Assembly (NCBI RefSeq): GCF_003044275.1
Contig: NZ_PZPL01000001.1
Location: 1,922,001 to 1,986,000 of the forward strand
Length of the DNA: 64,000 nucleotides
Direction of reading: 5' to 3'
Source: Rathayibacter caricis DSM 15933
Lineage (GTDB): Bacteria > Actinomycetota > Actinomycetes > Actinomycetales > Microbacteriaceae
Shown here: piece after piece, positions 58,336-64,000 of the stretch
How positions within the stretch are numbered: the stretch's first letter is position 1
Layout: each line of letters starts with the position of its first letter
Notes under the pieces: generated by a model
Database searches by the model: none
The model's input: the letters and a program-made list of their open reading frames with translations, nothing else
Told to the model about the DNA's origin: nothing
Position numbers and translations under genes: made by a program

Positions 58336-59607
58336 GTGATTGATCCCGTACTTCTCCGCGAGAACCCGGACGTCCTCAAGCGCTCGCAGGAGGCGCGCGG
58401 CGACTCCGTCGAGCTCGTCGACGAGGCTCTCGAGGCCGACCGCGTACGGCGCGCGGCGATCACCGAGGCCGAGCGGCTGCGCGCCGAGCAGAACGCCTTC
58501 GGCAAGACCGTCGCGAAGGCCCCGAAGGACGAGAAGGCCGCCCTCGTGCAGGAGGCGCAGCGTCTCGCCGCGGGCGCCAAGCAGGCCCAGCAGGAGGCGG
58601 CGGAGGCGGATGAGCGCTTCACCTCGCTCGTGAAGCGCATCGCCAACCCGATCATCGAGGGCGTGCCCGCCGGTGGTGAGGAGGCGTTCGAGCTCGTCAA
58701 GACGGTCGGCGAGCGCCCCGTGTTCGATTTCGAGCCGCGCGACCACCTCGAGATCGGCGAGCTCCTCGACGGCATCGACATGCAGCGCGGCGCGAAGGTC
58801 AGCGGCGCCCGCTTCTACTTCCTCAAGGGCCTCGTCGCCCGCCTCGAGATCGCCCTGATGAACCTCGGCCTCGAGCGTGCGCTCGAGGCCGGGTTCACCC
58901 CGCTGATCACCCCCACGCTGGTGCGACCCGAGATCATGGACGGCACCGGGTTCCTCGGCGAGCACGACGACGAGGTCTACCGCCTGCGCGACGACGACCT
59001 CTACCTCACCGGCACCAGCGAGGTCGCGCTCGCCGGCTACCACAGCGACGAGATCCTCGACCTCGCCGGCGGAGCCAAGCGCTACGCCGGTTGGAGCACC
59101 TGCTACCGCCGCGAGGCCGGCTCGGGCGGTCGCGACACCCGCGGCATCATCCGCGTGCACCAGTTCAACAAGCTCGAGATGTTCGTCTACACGCTGCCCG
59201 AGGACGCGGAGGCCGAGCACGAGCGCCTCCTCTCCTACCAGGAGGGCATGCTGCAGAGCCTCGGCCTGCACTACCGCGTGATCGACACCGCCGCCGGCGA
59301 CCTCGGCCAGAGCGCCGCGCGCAAGTTCGACGTCGAAGCGTGGGTGCCCACCCAGGACGCCTACCGCGAGCTCACGTCGACCTCGAACTGCACCACCTTC
59401 CAGGCCCGCCGTCTCGACACCCGCTACCGCACCGAGTCCGGCAAGACCGCTCCTGTCGCGACCCTGAACGGCACTCTCGCGACCACCCGCTGGATCGTCG
59501 CCCTGCTCGAGACGCACCAGCGCGCCGACGGCTCGGTCGTGGTCCCGGAGGCGCTCCGCCCGCACCTCGGTGGCCTCGAGGTCCTCGAGCCGGTCGCCAC
59601 GGCATGA
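58336..59607 (+). CDS. serS: Seryl-tRNA synthetase
   Basis: A 423-residue class II aminoacyl-tRNA synthetase. The N-terminal long coiled coil that grips the tRNA-Ser variable arm covers about 30-100 ([20 protein letters not shown]...). The catalytic core has motif 1 around [20 protein letters not shown], motif 2 [20 protein letters not shown] with HQFNKLEMF after it, and motif 3 [18 protein letters not shown]. Start is GTG at leaderless distance from TAAACT. ATGA overlap joins it to a HAD phosphatase, and a tRNA-Ser gene follows within a kilobase. Confidence 0.97.
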   Translation: MIDPVLLRENPDVLKRSQEARGDSVELVDEALEADRVRRAAITEAERLRAEQNAFGKTVAKAPKDEKAALVQEAQRLAAGAKQAQQEAAEADERFTSLVKRIANPIIEGVPAGGEEAFELVKTVGERPVFDFEPRDHLEIGELLDGIDMQRGAKVSGARFYFLKGLVARLEIALMNLGLERALEAGFTPLITPTLVRPEIMDGTGFLGEHDDEVYRLRDDDLYLTGTSEVALAGYHSDEILDLAGGAKRYAGWSTCYRREAGSGGRDTRGIIRVHQFNKLEMFVYTLPEDAEAEHERLLSYQEGMLQSLGLHYRVIDTAAGDLGQSAARKFDVEAWVPTQDAYRELTSTSNCTTFQARRLDTRYRTESGKTAPVATLNGTLATTRWIVALLETHQRADGSVVVPEALRPHLGGLEVLEPVATA

Positions 59608-60419
59608 GCGCCGCCTCCGGTCGTCGCCTCGTCGCGCTCGACATCGACGGCACCGTCATGCACGAGGACGGCACCATCACCGACGCCGTGATCGACGAGA
59701 TCCTGCGCGTCCAGCGCCAGGGCGACGAGGTCATGCTCGCCACGGGCCGCTCGCCCGCGTCGACGCTGCCCGTCGTGGCGCGCCTGGGCATCGCTCCGGA
59801 GTACGTGATCTGCTGCAACGGCGCGGTCACCCTGCGCCGCGACGAGGGCGTCGAGGGCGGCTACCGCCCCGAGATCGTCAAGACCTTCGACCCCACCGAG
59901 GTGCTGCAGAACATCTTCCGCTTCCTCCCCGAGGCGCACTACGCCGTCGAGGACGAGCACGGCGCCTTCTTCTACACCGAGGCGTTCCCGGGAGGCGCGG
60001 TGATGGGCGTCGAGACCACCCACGTCCCGTTCGAGGAGCTCCTGGGCCGCCTCTGCACCCGCGTCGTCGTCATCTCGCCCGAGACCGGCATCGAGGAGTT
60101 CTCCGGCCTCGTCGAGAAGATGGGCCTGCACCAGGTCAGCTACGCCATCGGCTGGACGGCGTGGCTCGACATCGCCCCCCACGGAGTGAACAAGTCGACC
60201 GCCCTCGAGGTCGTCCGCGAGGAGCTCGGCATCGAGCGCTCCGACGTCGTCGCCCTGGGCGACGGCCGCAACGACATCGAGATGCTCACCTGGGCCGCCG
60301 AGCACGGAGCCGGCCTGGCCATGGGTCAGGCGCCCGACGAGGTCCGCGCGGTCGCCTCGGCCGTCGTGCCCCCCGTCGAGGAGGACGGCGTCGCCGCCGC
60401 CCTCTCGACCCTGCGCTGA
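59604..60419 (+). CDS. HAD-family (Cof-type) phosphatase
   Basis: A 271-residue cytoplasmic HAD hydrolase of the Cof/IIB type. Motif I is [15 protein letters not shown] (nucleophile Asp about residue 13), motif [10 protein letters not shown], motif III lysine in [13 protein letters not shown] and motif [15 protein letters not shown]. The large cap domain lies between motifs II and III. Such enzymes remove phosphate from sugar phosphates or cofactors such as FMN. It overlaps serS by ATGA. Confidence 0.93.
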   Translation: MSAASGRRLVALDIDGTVMHEDGTITDAVIDEILRVQRQGDEVMLATGRSPASTLPVVARLGIAPEYVICCNGAVTLRRDEGVEGGYRPEIVKTFDPTEVLQNIFRFLPEAHYAVEDEHGAFFYTEAFPGGAVMGVETTHVPFEELLGRLCTRVVVISPETGIEEFSGLVEKMGLHQVSYAIGWTAWLDIAPHGVNKSTALEVVREELGIERSDVVALGDGRNDIEMLTWAAEHGAGLAMGQAPDEVRAVASAVVPPVEEDGVAAALSTLR

Positions 60420-60466
60420 CCCGCGCCGTCCCGAACCGAGGTCGGGAGCGCCCGCCAGCGGCCCTC

Positions 60467-60483
60467 AGCGTCGCCGCGACGCT
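60467..60483. terminator. Hairpin after the HAD phosphatase gene
   Basis: AGCGTCG-CCG-CGACGCT, 7-bp perfect stem with 3-base loop, 48 bases after the stop. A larger imperfect inverted repeat (CGAACCGAGG ... CCTCGGTTCCG) surrounds it. Confidence 0.6.
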
Positions 60484-60532
60484 CACGCCCTCGGTTCCGA
60501 ACGCGGTCCCCGCCCGCGGGACGCCCGTCGGT

Positions 60533-60538
60533 TACCAT
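60533..60538 (+). promoter_or_regulatory. -10 hexamer TACCAT of the tRNA-Ser gene
   Basis: TACCAT stands 30 bases before the mature 5' end of the tRNA, leaving a short 5' leader for RNase P. Confidence 0.5.
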
Positions 60539-60568
60539 CGACTGTCGCGCCCCTCGGGAGCGCGGCCG

Positions 60569-60653
60569 GGAGGGCTGTCCGAGCGGCCGATGGAGCCAGT
60601 CTTGAAAACTGGTGGGCAGAGATGTCTCGTGGGTTCGAATCCCACGCCCTCCG
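60569..60653 (+). tRNA. tRNA-Ser (anticodon TGA)
   Basis: An 85-base class II tRNA. Acceptor arms GGAGGGC and GCCCTCC pair fully, with discriminator G at 60653. The anticodon loop is CTTGAAA with anticodon TGA, the T arm is GTGGG-TTCGAAT-CCCAC, and a long variable arm lies between them as expected for serine. CCA is not encoded. It reads UCA-type serine codons. It lies downstream of serS and its overlapping HAD gene. Confidence 0.97.
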
Positions 60654-60716
60654 CCGGATCACGCGGGAGCGCGACGTCCGCCACGGGAGCGCAGCCCGCG
60701 GCGGGACGCCCCGGCC

Positions 60717-61523
60717 CTACGCGCCGCAGCCTCCGATCGTGTAGTCGGAGAAGGCAGTCAGGGTGATGGCCGCCACCGTCTCCGTGGCGCTCGCGACCCG
60801 GAACCAGAGGGTGCGCCCCTCGGGTCCCGCCAGCGAGTAGAGGCCGTCGCCGGCGACCGGCGCCTCCTCGACGAGACCGGGGTAGGCGGCGAGGAGCTCC
60901 TCCCGGGTCGAACCGGTCGAGACGCCCTCCGCGGTACGGGGCAGTGCTCCTCCGAGCTGGACGCCCTCGTCGCTCGGGTAGTCGGCGACCTCGATGCCGT
61001 CCACGGCGCCCGCCTCGTCGGAGTCCACGCCGACGAACGAGCGGTCGTTGCCCGGCAGCTGCCGGTAGTCCGCCCGGCACTCCTCGACTCCGAAGTCGAA
61101 CGGCGCGAGGTCCGTCGTGTCCAGCGCGGCGGTCGCCGATGCCGTCGTGCCGCCGAACGCGATCGGGCCGACACCGTCGAAGCCGATGGTCCAGCTGCCG
61201 ACATCGGCGGCCGTCGGGGTCGGCGTGGGCTCCGGTTCCGGGGGCGGTGCCGGAACGGTCGTCGGAGTGGGAGTCGGCGTGGGAGTCGGGGTGACCGTCA
61301 CCGTCTCGACCGGAGCGGGTGCGGAGACCGGGCCGGGGAGGACGCCCGTCACCGCGAGGGCGACTCCGCCGCCCGAGACGAGCAGTGCGGCGACGACGAG
61401 GCCGATGAGCAGCGACGCGCGGCCGCGCAGCGACGGCCGGGCGCTCCCGGCGCGGGCGTTCTCGACGATCATCGCGCGGAAAGCGCGGTCGCGAGCGGGA
61501 TCGATGACGGGCTTGTCGTTCAT
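60717..61523 (-). CDS. Membrane protein paired with sigma factor, anti-sigma candidate
   Basis: A 268-residue protein with about 35 cytoplasmic residues (NDKPVIDPARDRAFRAMIVE NARAG split over the N-terminus), one membrane helix (about 38-60, SLLIGLVVAALLVSGGGVAL), a Thr/Pro-repeat spacer (TPTPTPTPT, PEPEPTPTPT) and a secreted domain of about 150 residues (GSWTIGFDGVGPIAFGGTTA ... FSDYTIGGCGA). It overlaps an ECF sigma gene by ATGA and stands where an anti-sigma would be. No zinc anti-sigma motif is visible. The extracellular domain could be a sensor. Role inferred from position. Confidence 0.72.
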   Translation of the reverse strand: MNDKPVIDPARDRAFRAMIVENARAGSARPSLRGRASLLIGLVVAALLVSGGGVALAVTGVLPGPVSAPAPVETVTVTPTPTPTPTPTTVPAPPPEPEPTPTPTAADVGSWTIGFDGVGPIAFGGTTASATAALDTTDLAPFDFGVEECRADYRQLPGNDRSFVGVDSDEAGAVDGIEVADYPSDEGVQLGGALPRTAEGVSTGSTREELLAAYPGLVEEAPVAGDGLYSLAGPEGRTLWFRVASATETVAAITLTAFSDYTIGGCGA

Positions 61524-62119
61524 CGGGCACCTCCATCGGTGGCGGCGTCGGCGGTGAGGTCGGCGATCAGGGCGGCGAGCTTCGCCTTGGAGCGGGAGAG
61601 GCGGGACTTCACGGTCCCGACGGGGACGCCGAGCACCGCGGCGGCCTCGGCGACGGGCATCTCGGCGACGACGCAGAGCGAGAGCACGTCCTGATCTCGC
61701 CGGGAGAGCCCGGCGAAGGCGTGGCGGATCGCCTCGCGGAGCGGCGCGTCGTCCATCCGCCGGTCCGAGTCGTCGGTGAACTCGCCGTACTCCTCGTGCA
61801 GGGGGAGCCGGCTCAGCGCGATCCGGTGCCGGCGACGCGAGCGGTCCACGTTGCGGGCGACGTTGTTCGTCGTGGCGAGCAGCCAGGGCAGCGGCGACCC
61901 GTCGACCAGACGGATGCCTGCGCGCTTGCGCCAGGCCTCCAGGAAGACGAGGGCGGCGATGTCCTCGGCGTCGTGCAGGGCGCCGGTATGCCGCAGCGCG
62001 TGCCAGAAGACGCGGTGCCGGAAGGTGTCGTAGAGCCGGCCGAAGCCGTCCGGGTCGCCCGCGAGCACGGAGGCCCAGCTGGACCCGGCGGTGTCCCGCG
62101 GCGGTGAGGAGGTGGTCAT
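61520..62119 (-). CDS. ECF-type RNA polymerase sigma factor (second)
   Basis: A 199-residue sigma-70 family protein. Region 2 at about 25-95 (FGRLYDTFRHRVFWHALRHT, DAEDIAALVFLEAWRKRAG, then PLPWLLATTNNVARNVDRSR) and region 4 at about 135-190 (LSRRDQDVLSLCVVAEMPVA, EAAAVLGVPVGTVKSRLSRS). It overlaps the membrane protein gene by ATGA. GGAACC, an ECF-type -35 element, lies 28-33 bases before the ATG, which would make the transcript leaderless and possibly autoregulated. Confidence 0.93.
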   Translation of the reverse strand: MTTSSPPRDTAGSSWASVLAGDPDGFGRLYDTFRHRVFWHALRHTGALHDAEDIAALVFLEAWRKRAGIRLVDGSPLPWLLATTNNVARNVDRSRRRHRIALSRLPLHEEYGEFTDDSDRRMDDAPLREAIRHAFAGLSRRDQDVLSLCVVAEMPVAEAAAVLGVPVGTVKSRLSRSKAKLAALIADLTADAATDGGAR

Positions 62120-62146
62120 GTCCAGGTATGTCCGTTCGCCGGGATC

Positions 62147-62152
62147 GGTTCC
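62147..62152 (-). promoter_or_regulatory. ECF-type -35 element GGAACC
   Basis: On the minus strand GGAACC is followed after 16 bases by CATACC, which would put +1 at or next to the ATG at 62119. The -35 match is good, the -10 uncertain. Confidence 0.4.
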
Positions 62153-62233
62153 ACGCTAGCGGCGTGTCGCGGTCCGCTGTCGCCCGTCGGGTCGCAGGAT
62201 CCCGCCTCCCCGACCGTTCCGGGGCCCGCCGGG

Positions 62234-62239
62234 TACTAT
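62234..62239 (+). promoter_or_regulatory. -10 hexamer TACTAT of the LCP gene
   Basis: TACTAT lies 86 bases before the ATG at 62325, giving a leader of about 80 bases that ends in a GGGAG ribosome site. No good -35 was found. Confidence 0.45.
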
Positions 62240-62324
62240 GTCCCGACGCGCACACGCCGGTGGCACCCCGCCCGGCTGCGGCGCGCAGGAATCAGGCAGC
62301 ACCCAGCACGCGAACGGGAGACGG

Positions 62325-63662
62325 ATGCTCAGGACGCGCCCTTCGACGGATCGATCCGCCGCGGACGAGTCGGCGCGGTCCCCGCGTCCGCACGTGCGGC
62401 ACGGTCGGCAGAAGCGGCACAGCGTCCCCCGCACCCTCGTGAAGGCCGCCGCCGCGGTCTCCGGAGTCGGCATCGCCGCCTCGATCTCCGTCGTCGCGAT
62501 CGCCGCGACCCTCCTCGTGCAGTCCGCGCAGCCCTCCGTCGACCTGCACCCCGTCGCCGCCGGGTCGAGCGTCGGGGCCGCCGGAGCGGCACCCGAGATC
62601 GGCGCCCTCGAGGGCGGCTTCAACGTCCTCGTCGTCGGCAGCGACTCCCGGCAGGGGCAGGGCGACGCCTATGGCGACCCCGACCAGGAGACGAGCGTCC
62701 TGAACGACGTGAACATGCTCCTGCACGTCTCCGCCGATCACACCAACGCCACGGTCGTCTCGTTCCCGCGCGACATGTACGTCGACATCCCCTCCTGCGT
62801 GAACGCGGCGACCGGCGAGACGATCCCCGAGCGGTCCGACACCAAGATCAACGAGGCGATGGGCAAGGACGTCAGCCTGGGCTGCGTCGCCGGAGTGGTC
62901 GAGGATCTCATGGGCGTCCGCGTCGACTACGGAGCGGTCGTGCAGTTCAACGGCGTCATCGAGATGTCGAACGCGGTCGGCGGGGTCGAGGTCTGCGTCG
63001 CCACCGAGATCGCCGATCCGTACACCAACACCTACCTCACGCCCGGCACCCACTCGCTGGAGGGCATGGCCGCGCTGCAGTTCCTCCGCAGCCGCCACGG
63101 GATCGGCGACGGCAGCGATCTGACCCGCATCAGCAACCAGCAGGTGTTCCTCTCCTCGCTGGTGCGCGAGATCAAGAGCGCCGACACCCTCCTGAACCCC
63201 GTCGCCCTCTACGGGCTCGCGAAGGCGGCGCTGGGCAACATGACGCTCTCGACCGAGTTCAACAACGTCAACACGATGGTGCAGATGGGCCTCGCCCTCA
63301 GCGACGTGGACCTCGCCGACGTGGTGTTCGCGCAGTACCCGACGGCCGAGACCTACGGCGGAGTCGTTCCCGAGCGCACCGCGGGCGACGTGCTCGCCAC
63401 CGCGCTGCAGACCGACCAGCCGATCGCGATCACCGGGGGCACCGGCGGCGGCGCCGTCGTCGAGGGAGCGCCCGCCGCTCCGGCGCCCGCGCAGTCCGAG
63501 ATCCCGGCGGGTCCCGCGACGGCCGAGCCGCTCGCGACGGCGGAGGCGACCCCGGGCACCCCGGTGCCGGCTCCCGCGGGCGAATCCAAGGTTGCGCTGC
63601 CAGACTCGGTGACCGGCCAGAGCGCCGACCAGCAGACCTGCTCGGTCGGATTCTTCGGCTGA
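62325..63662 (+). CDS. LytR-CpsA-Psr (LCP) family protein
   Basis: A 445-residue membrane-anchored protein. About 45 basic cytoplasmic residues and one helix (about 43-66, AAAAVSGVGIAASISVVAIA) precede the LCP domain (about 100-300). Signature residues are in FNVLVVGSDSRQGQGDAYGD, VSFPRDMYVDIPSC, DTKINEAMG, GALALQFLRSRH-like MAALQFLRSRHGIGDGSDLT and RISNQQVFLSSLV. LCP enzymes attach teichoic-acid-like or other glycopolymers to peptidoglycan. A Pro/Ala-rich C-terminal extension (about 400-430) and a final CSVGFFG follow. ATG 62325 has GGGAGACGG before it. A second LCP gene starts 106 bases downstream. Confidence 0.92.
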   Translation: MLRTRPSTDRSAADESARSPRPHVRHGRQKRHSVPRTLVKAAAAVSGVGIAASISVVAIAATLLVQSAQPSVDLHPVAAGSSVGAAGAAPEIGALEGGFNVLVVGSDSRQGQGDAYGDPDQETSVLNDVNMLLHVSADHTNATVVSFPRDMYVDIPSCVNAATGETIPERSDTKINEAMGKDVSLGCVAGVVEDLMGVRVDYGAVVQFNGVIEMSNAVGGVEVCVATEIADPYTNTYLTPGTHSLEGMAALQFLRSRHGIGDGSDLTRISNQQVFLSSLVREIKSADTLLNPVALYGLAKAALGNMTLSTEFNNVNTMVQMGLALSDVDLADVVFAQYPTAETYGGVVPERTAGDVLATALQTDQPIAITGGTGGGAVVEGAPAAPAPAQSEIPAGPATAEPLATAEATPGTPVPAPAGESKVALPDSVTGQSADQQTCSVGFFG

Positions 63663-63768
63663 GCCGAGGCGGGCCCGGTCCCCGGGAGACGCCCCTCCTC
63701 GAGCGCCCGACCGCCGGGGAGGAGCACGGAGCGACTCCCGCGGCGACACCGAGAGGGAGACCCATCCG

Positions 63769-64000
63769 ATGAGCGAAGCCCCGTCGCGCAGGACCGCCGC
63801 CCGCCACGGTCGGCTGCGCCCGCAGAGCGGTCTGCGCCGGCTCGGCCGGATCCTCGCCGCTTGCGTCGGCGTCGGCGTGCTCAGCACGGTCTGCATCATC
63901 GCGATCGCCGCGTCGATGATCGTCGCCAGCGCCCGTCCCTCCGTCGACCTGGAGGCCGGCAGTCCGGTCCCCGAGATCGGCGCGATCGAGGGCGGCGTCA
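63769..64000 (+). CDS. Second LCP family protein, N-terminal part (cut by window edge)
   Basis: The first 77 codons of a paralogue of the preceding gene. A basic N-terminus (SEAPSRRTAARHGRLRPQSG), one membrane helix (about 28-56, ILAACVGVGVLSTVCIIAIA) and RPSVDLEAGSPVPEIGAIEG repeat the architecture and even the wording of the upstream protein (QPSVDLHPVAAG, APEIGALEGG). GAGAGGGAGA precedes the ATG at 63769. Tandem duplication is likely. The catalytic domain lies outside the window. Confidence 0.85.
   Translation, partial: MSEAPSRRTAARHGRLRPQSGLRRLGRILAACVGVGVLSTVCIIAIAASMIVASARPSVDLEAGSPVPEIGAIEGGV

Overview
The window is a very GC-rich, gene-dense stretch of an actinobacterial chromosome. 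Short gaps, many 4-nt ATGA/GTGA gene overlaps, frequent GTG starts, a CitMHS transporter with a CitA/CitB-like pair, Asp23 clusters, LytR-CpsA-Psr proteins and F420-type luciferase-like enzymes fit the Microbacteriaceae. A Rathayibacter- or Clavibacter-like plant- or soil-associated organism is my best guess; the genus is not provable from the sequence alone. No phage, IS element, CRISPR array or plasmid gene was seen.

Layout. 1-8.1 kb: start of a fatty-acid desaturase, a TPM-domain/PspA membrane-stress operon, an Old Yellow Enzyme, small unknown genes, a GNAT acetyltransferase, a luciferase-like oxidoreductase and a TSUP exporter. 8.2-12.2 kb: citrate-type transporter divergent from its two-component system. 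12.3-16.7 kb: TerC protein, alpha/beta hydrolase, lipoate ligase with a permuted domain order, small GNAT protein and an orphan DNA methyltransferase. 16.7-18.4 kb: a frameshifted DUF559 nuclease-like gene set among five palindromic repeats. 18.4-27.3 kb: LacI regulator with GH1 beta-glucosidase, DHA2 exporter, a divergent MurE-like ligase, a VanY-type carboxypeptidase and an anchored amidase behind an MtrA-like box. 27.3-31.7 kb: CsbD protein and two divergent Asp23/Gls24 operons, one headed by an ECF sigma factor. 31.8-38.1 kb: ribokinase, aldo/keto reductase, an intact DUF559 nuclease gene bracketed by its own pair of palindromes, phosphoglucomutase, prephenate dehydratase and a membrane protein. 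38.1-56.4 kb: ferritin-like/VIT1 protein, then a large beta-mannan/galactoside utilisation region (ROK regulators, GH2 mannosidase, an HTH-less LacI-type protein, a five-gene dipeptide-type ABC importer, GH42 and GH36 enzymes, an FMN alpha-hydroxy-acid oxidase). 56.4-64 kb: lipid kinase, enoyl-CoA hydratase, serS, a HAD phosphatase, tRNA-Ser(TGA), an ECF sigma/membrane protein pair and two LCP genes, the second cut by the window edge.

How the parts work together. The mannosidase, beta-galactosidase, alpha-galactosidase, ABC importer and beta-glucosidase look like one regulon for galactomannan- or glucomannan-derived oligosaccharides. CebR-like palindromes occur upstream of both the beta-glucosidase and the importer. 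The envelope theme is strong: TPM/PspA, Asp23 operons, MurE-like ligase, VanY, amidase with MtrA box, LCP proteins.

Most notable observations: (i) both DUF559 nuclease-type genes are bracketed by palindromic repeats private to each gene, a nuclease/palindrome pairing reminiscent of RAYT/REP systems; (ii) many unlinked genes have a TANNNT-like hexamer placed exactly or nearly six bases before the start codon, indicating pervasive leaderless transcription; (iii) the sugar locus carries an HTH-less LacI-type protein with no ordinary start codon at its natural beginning.
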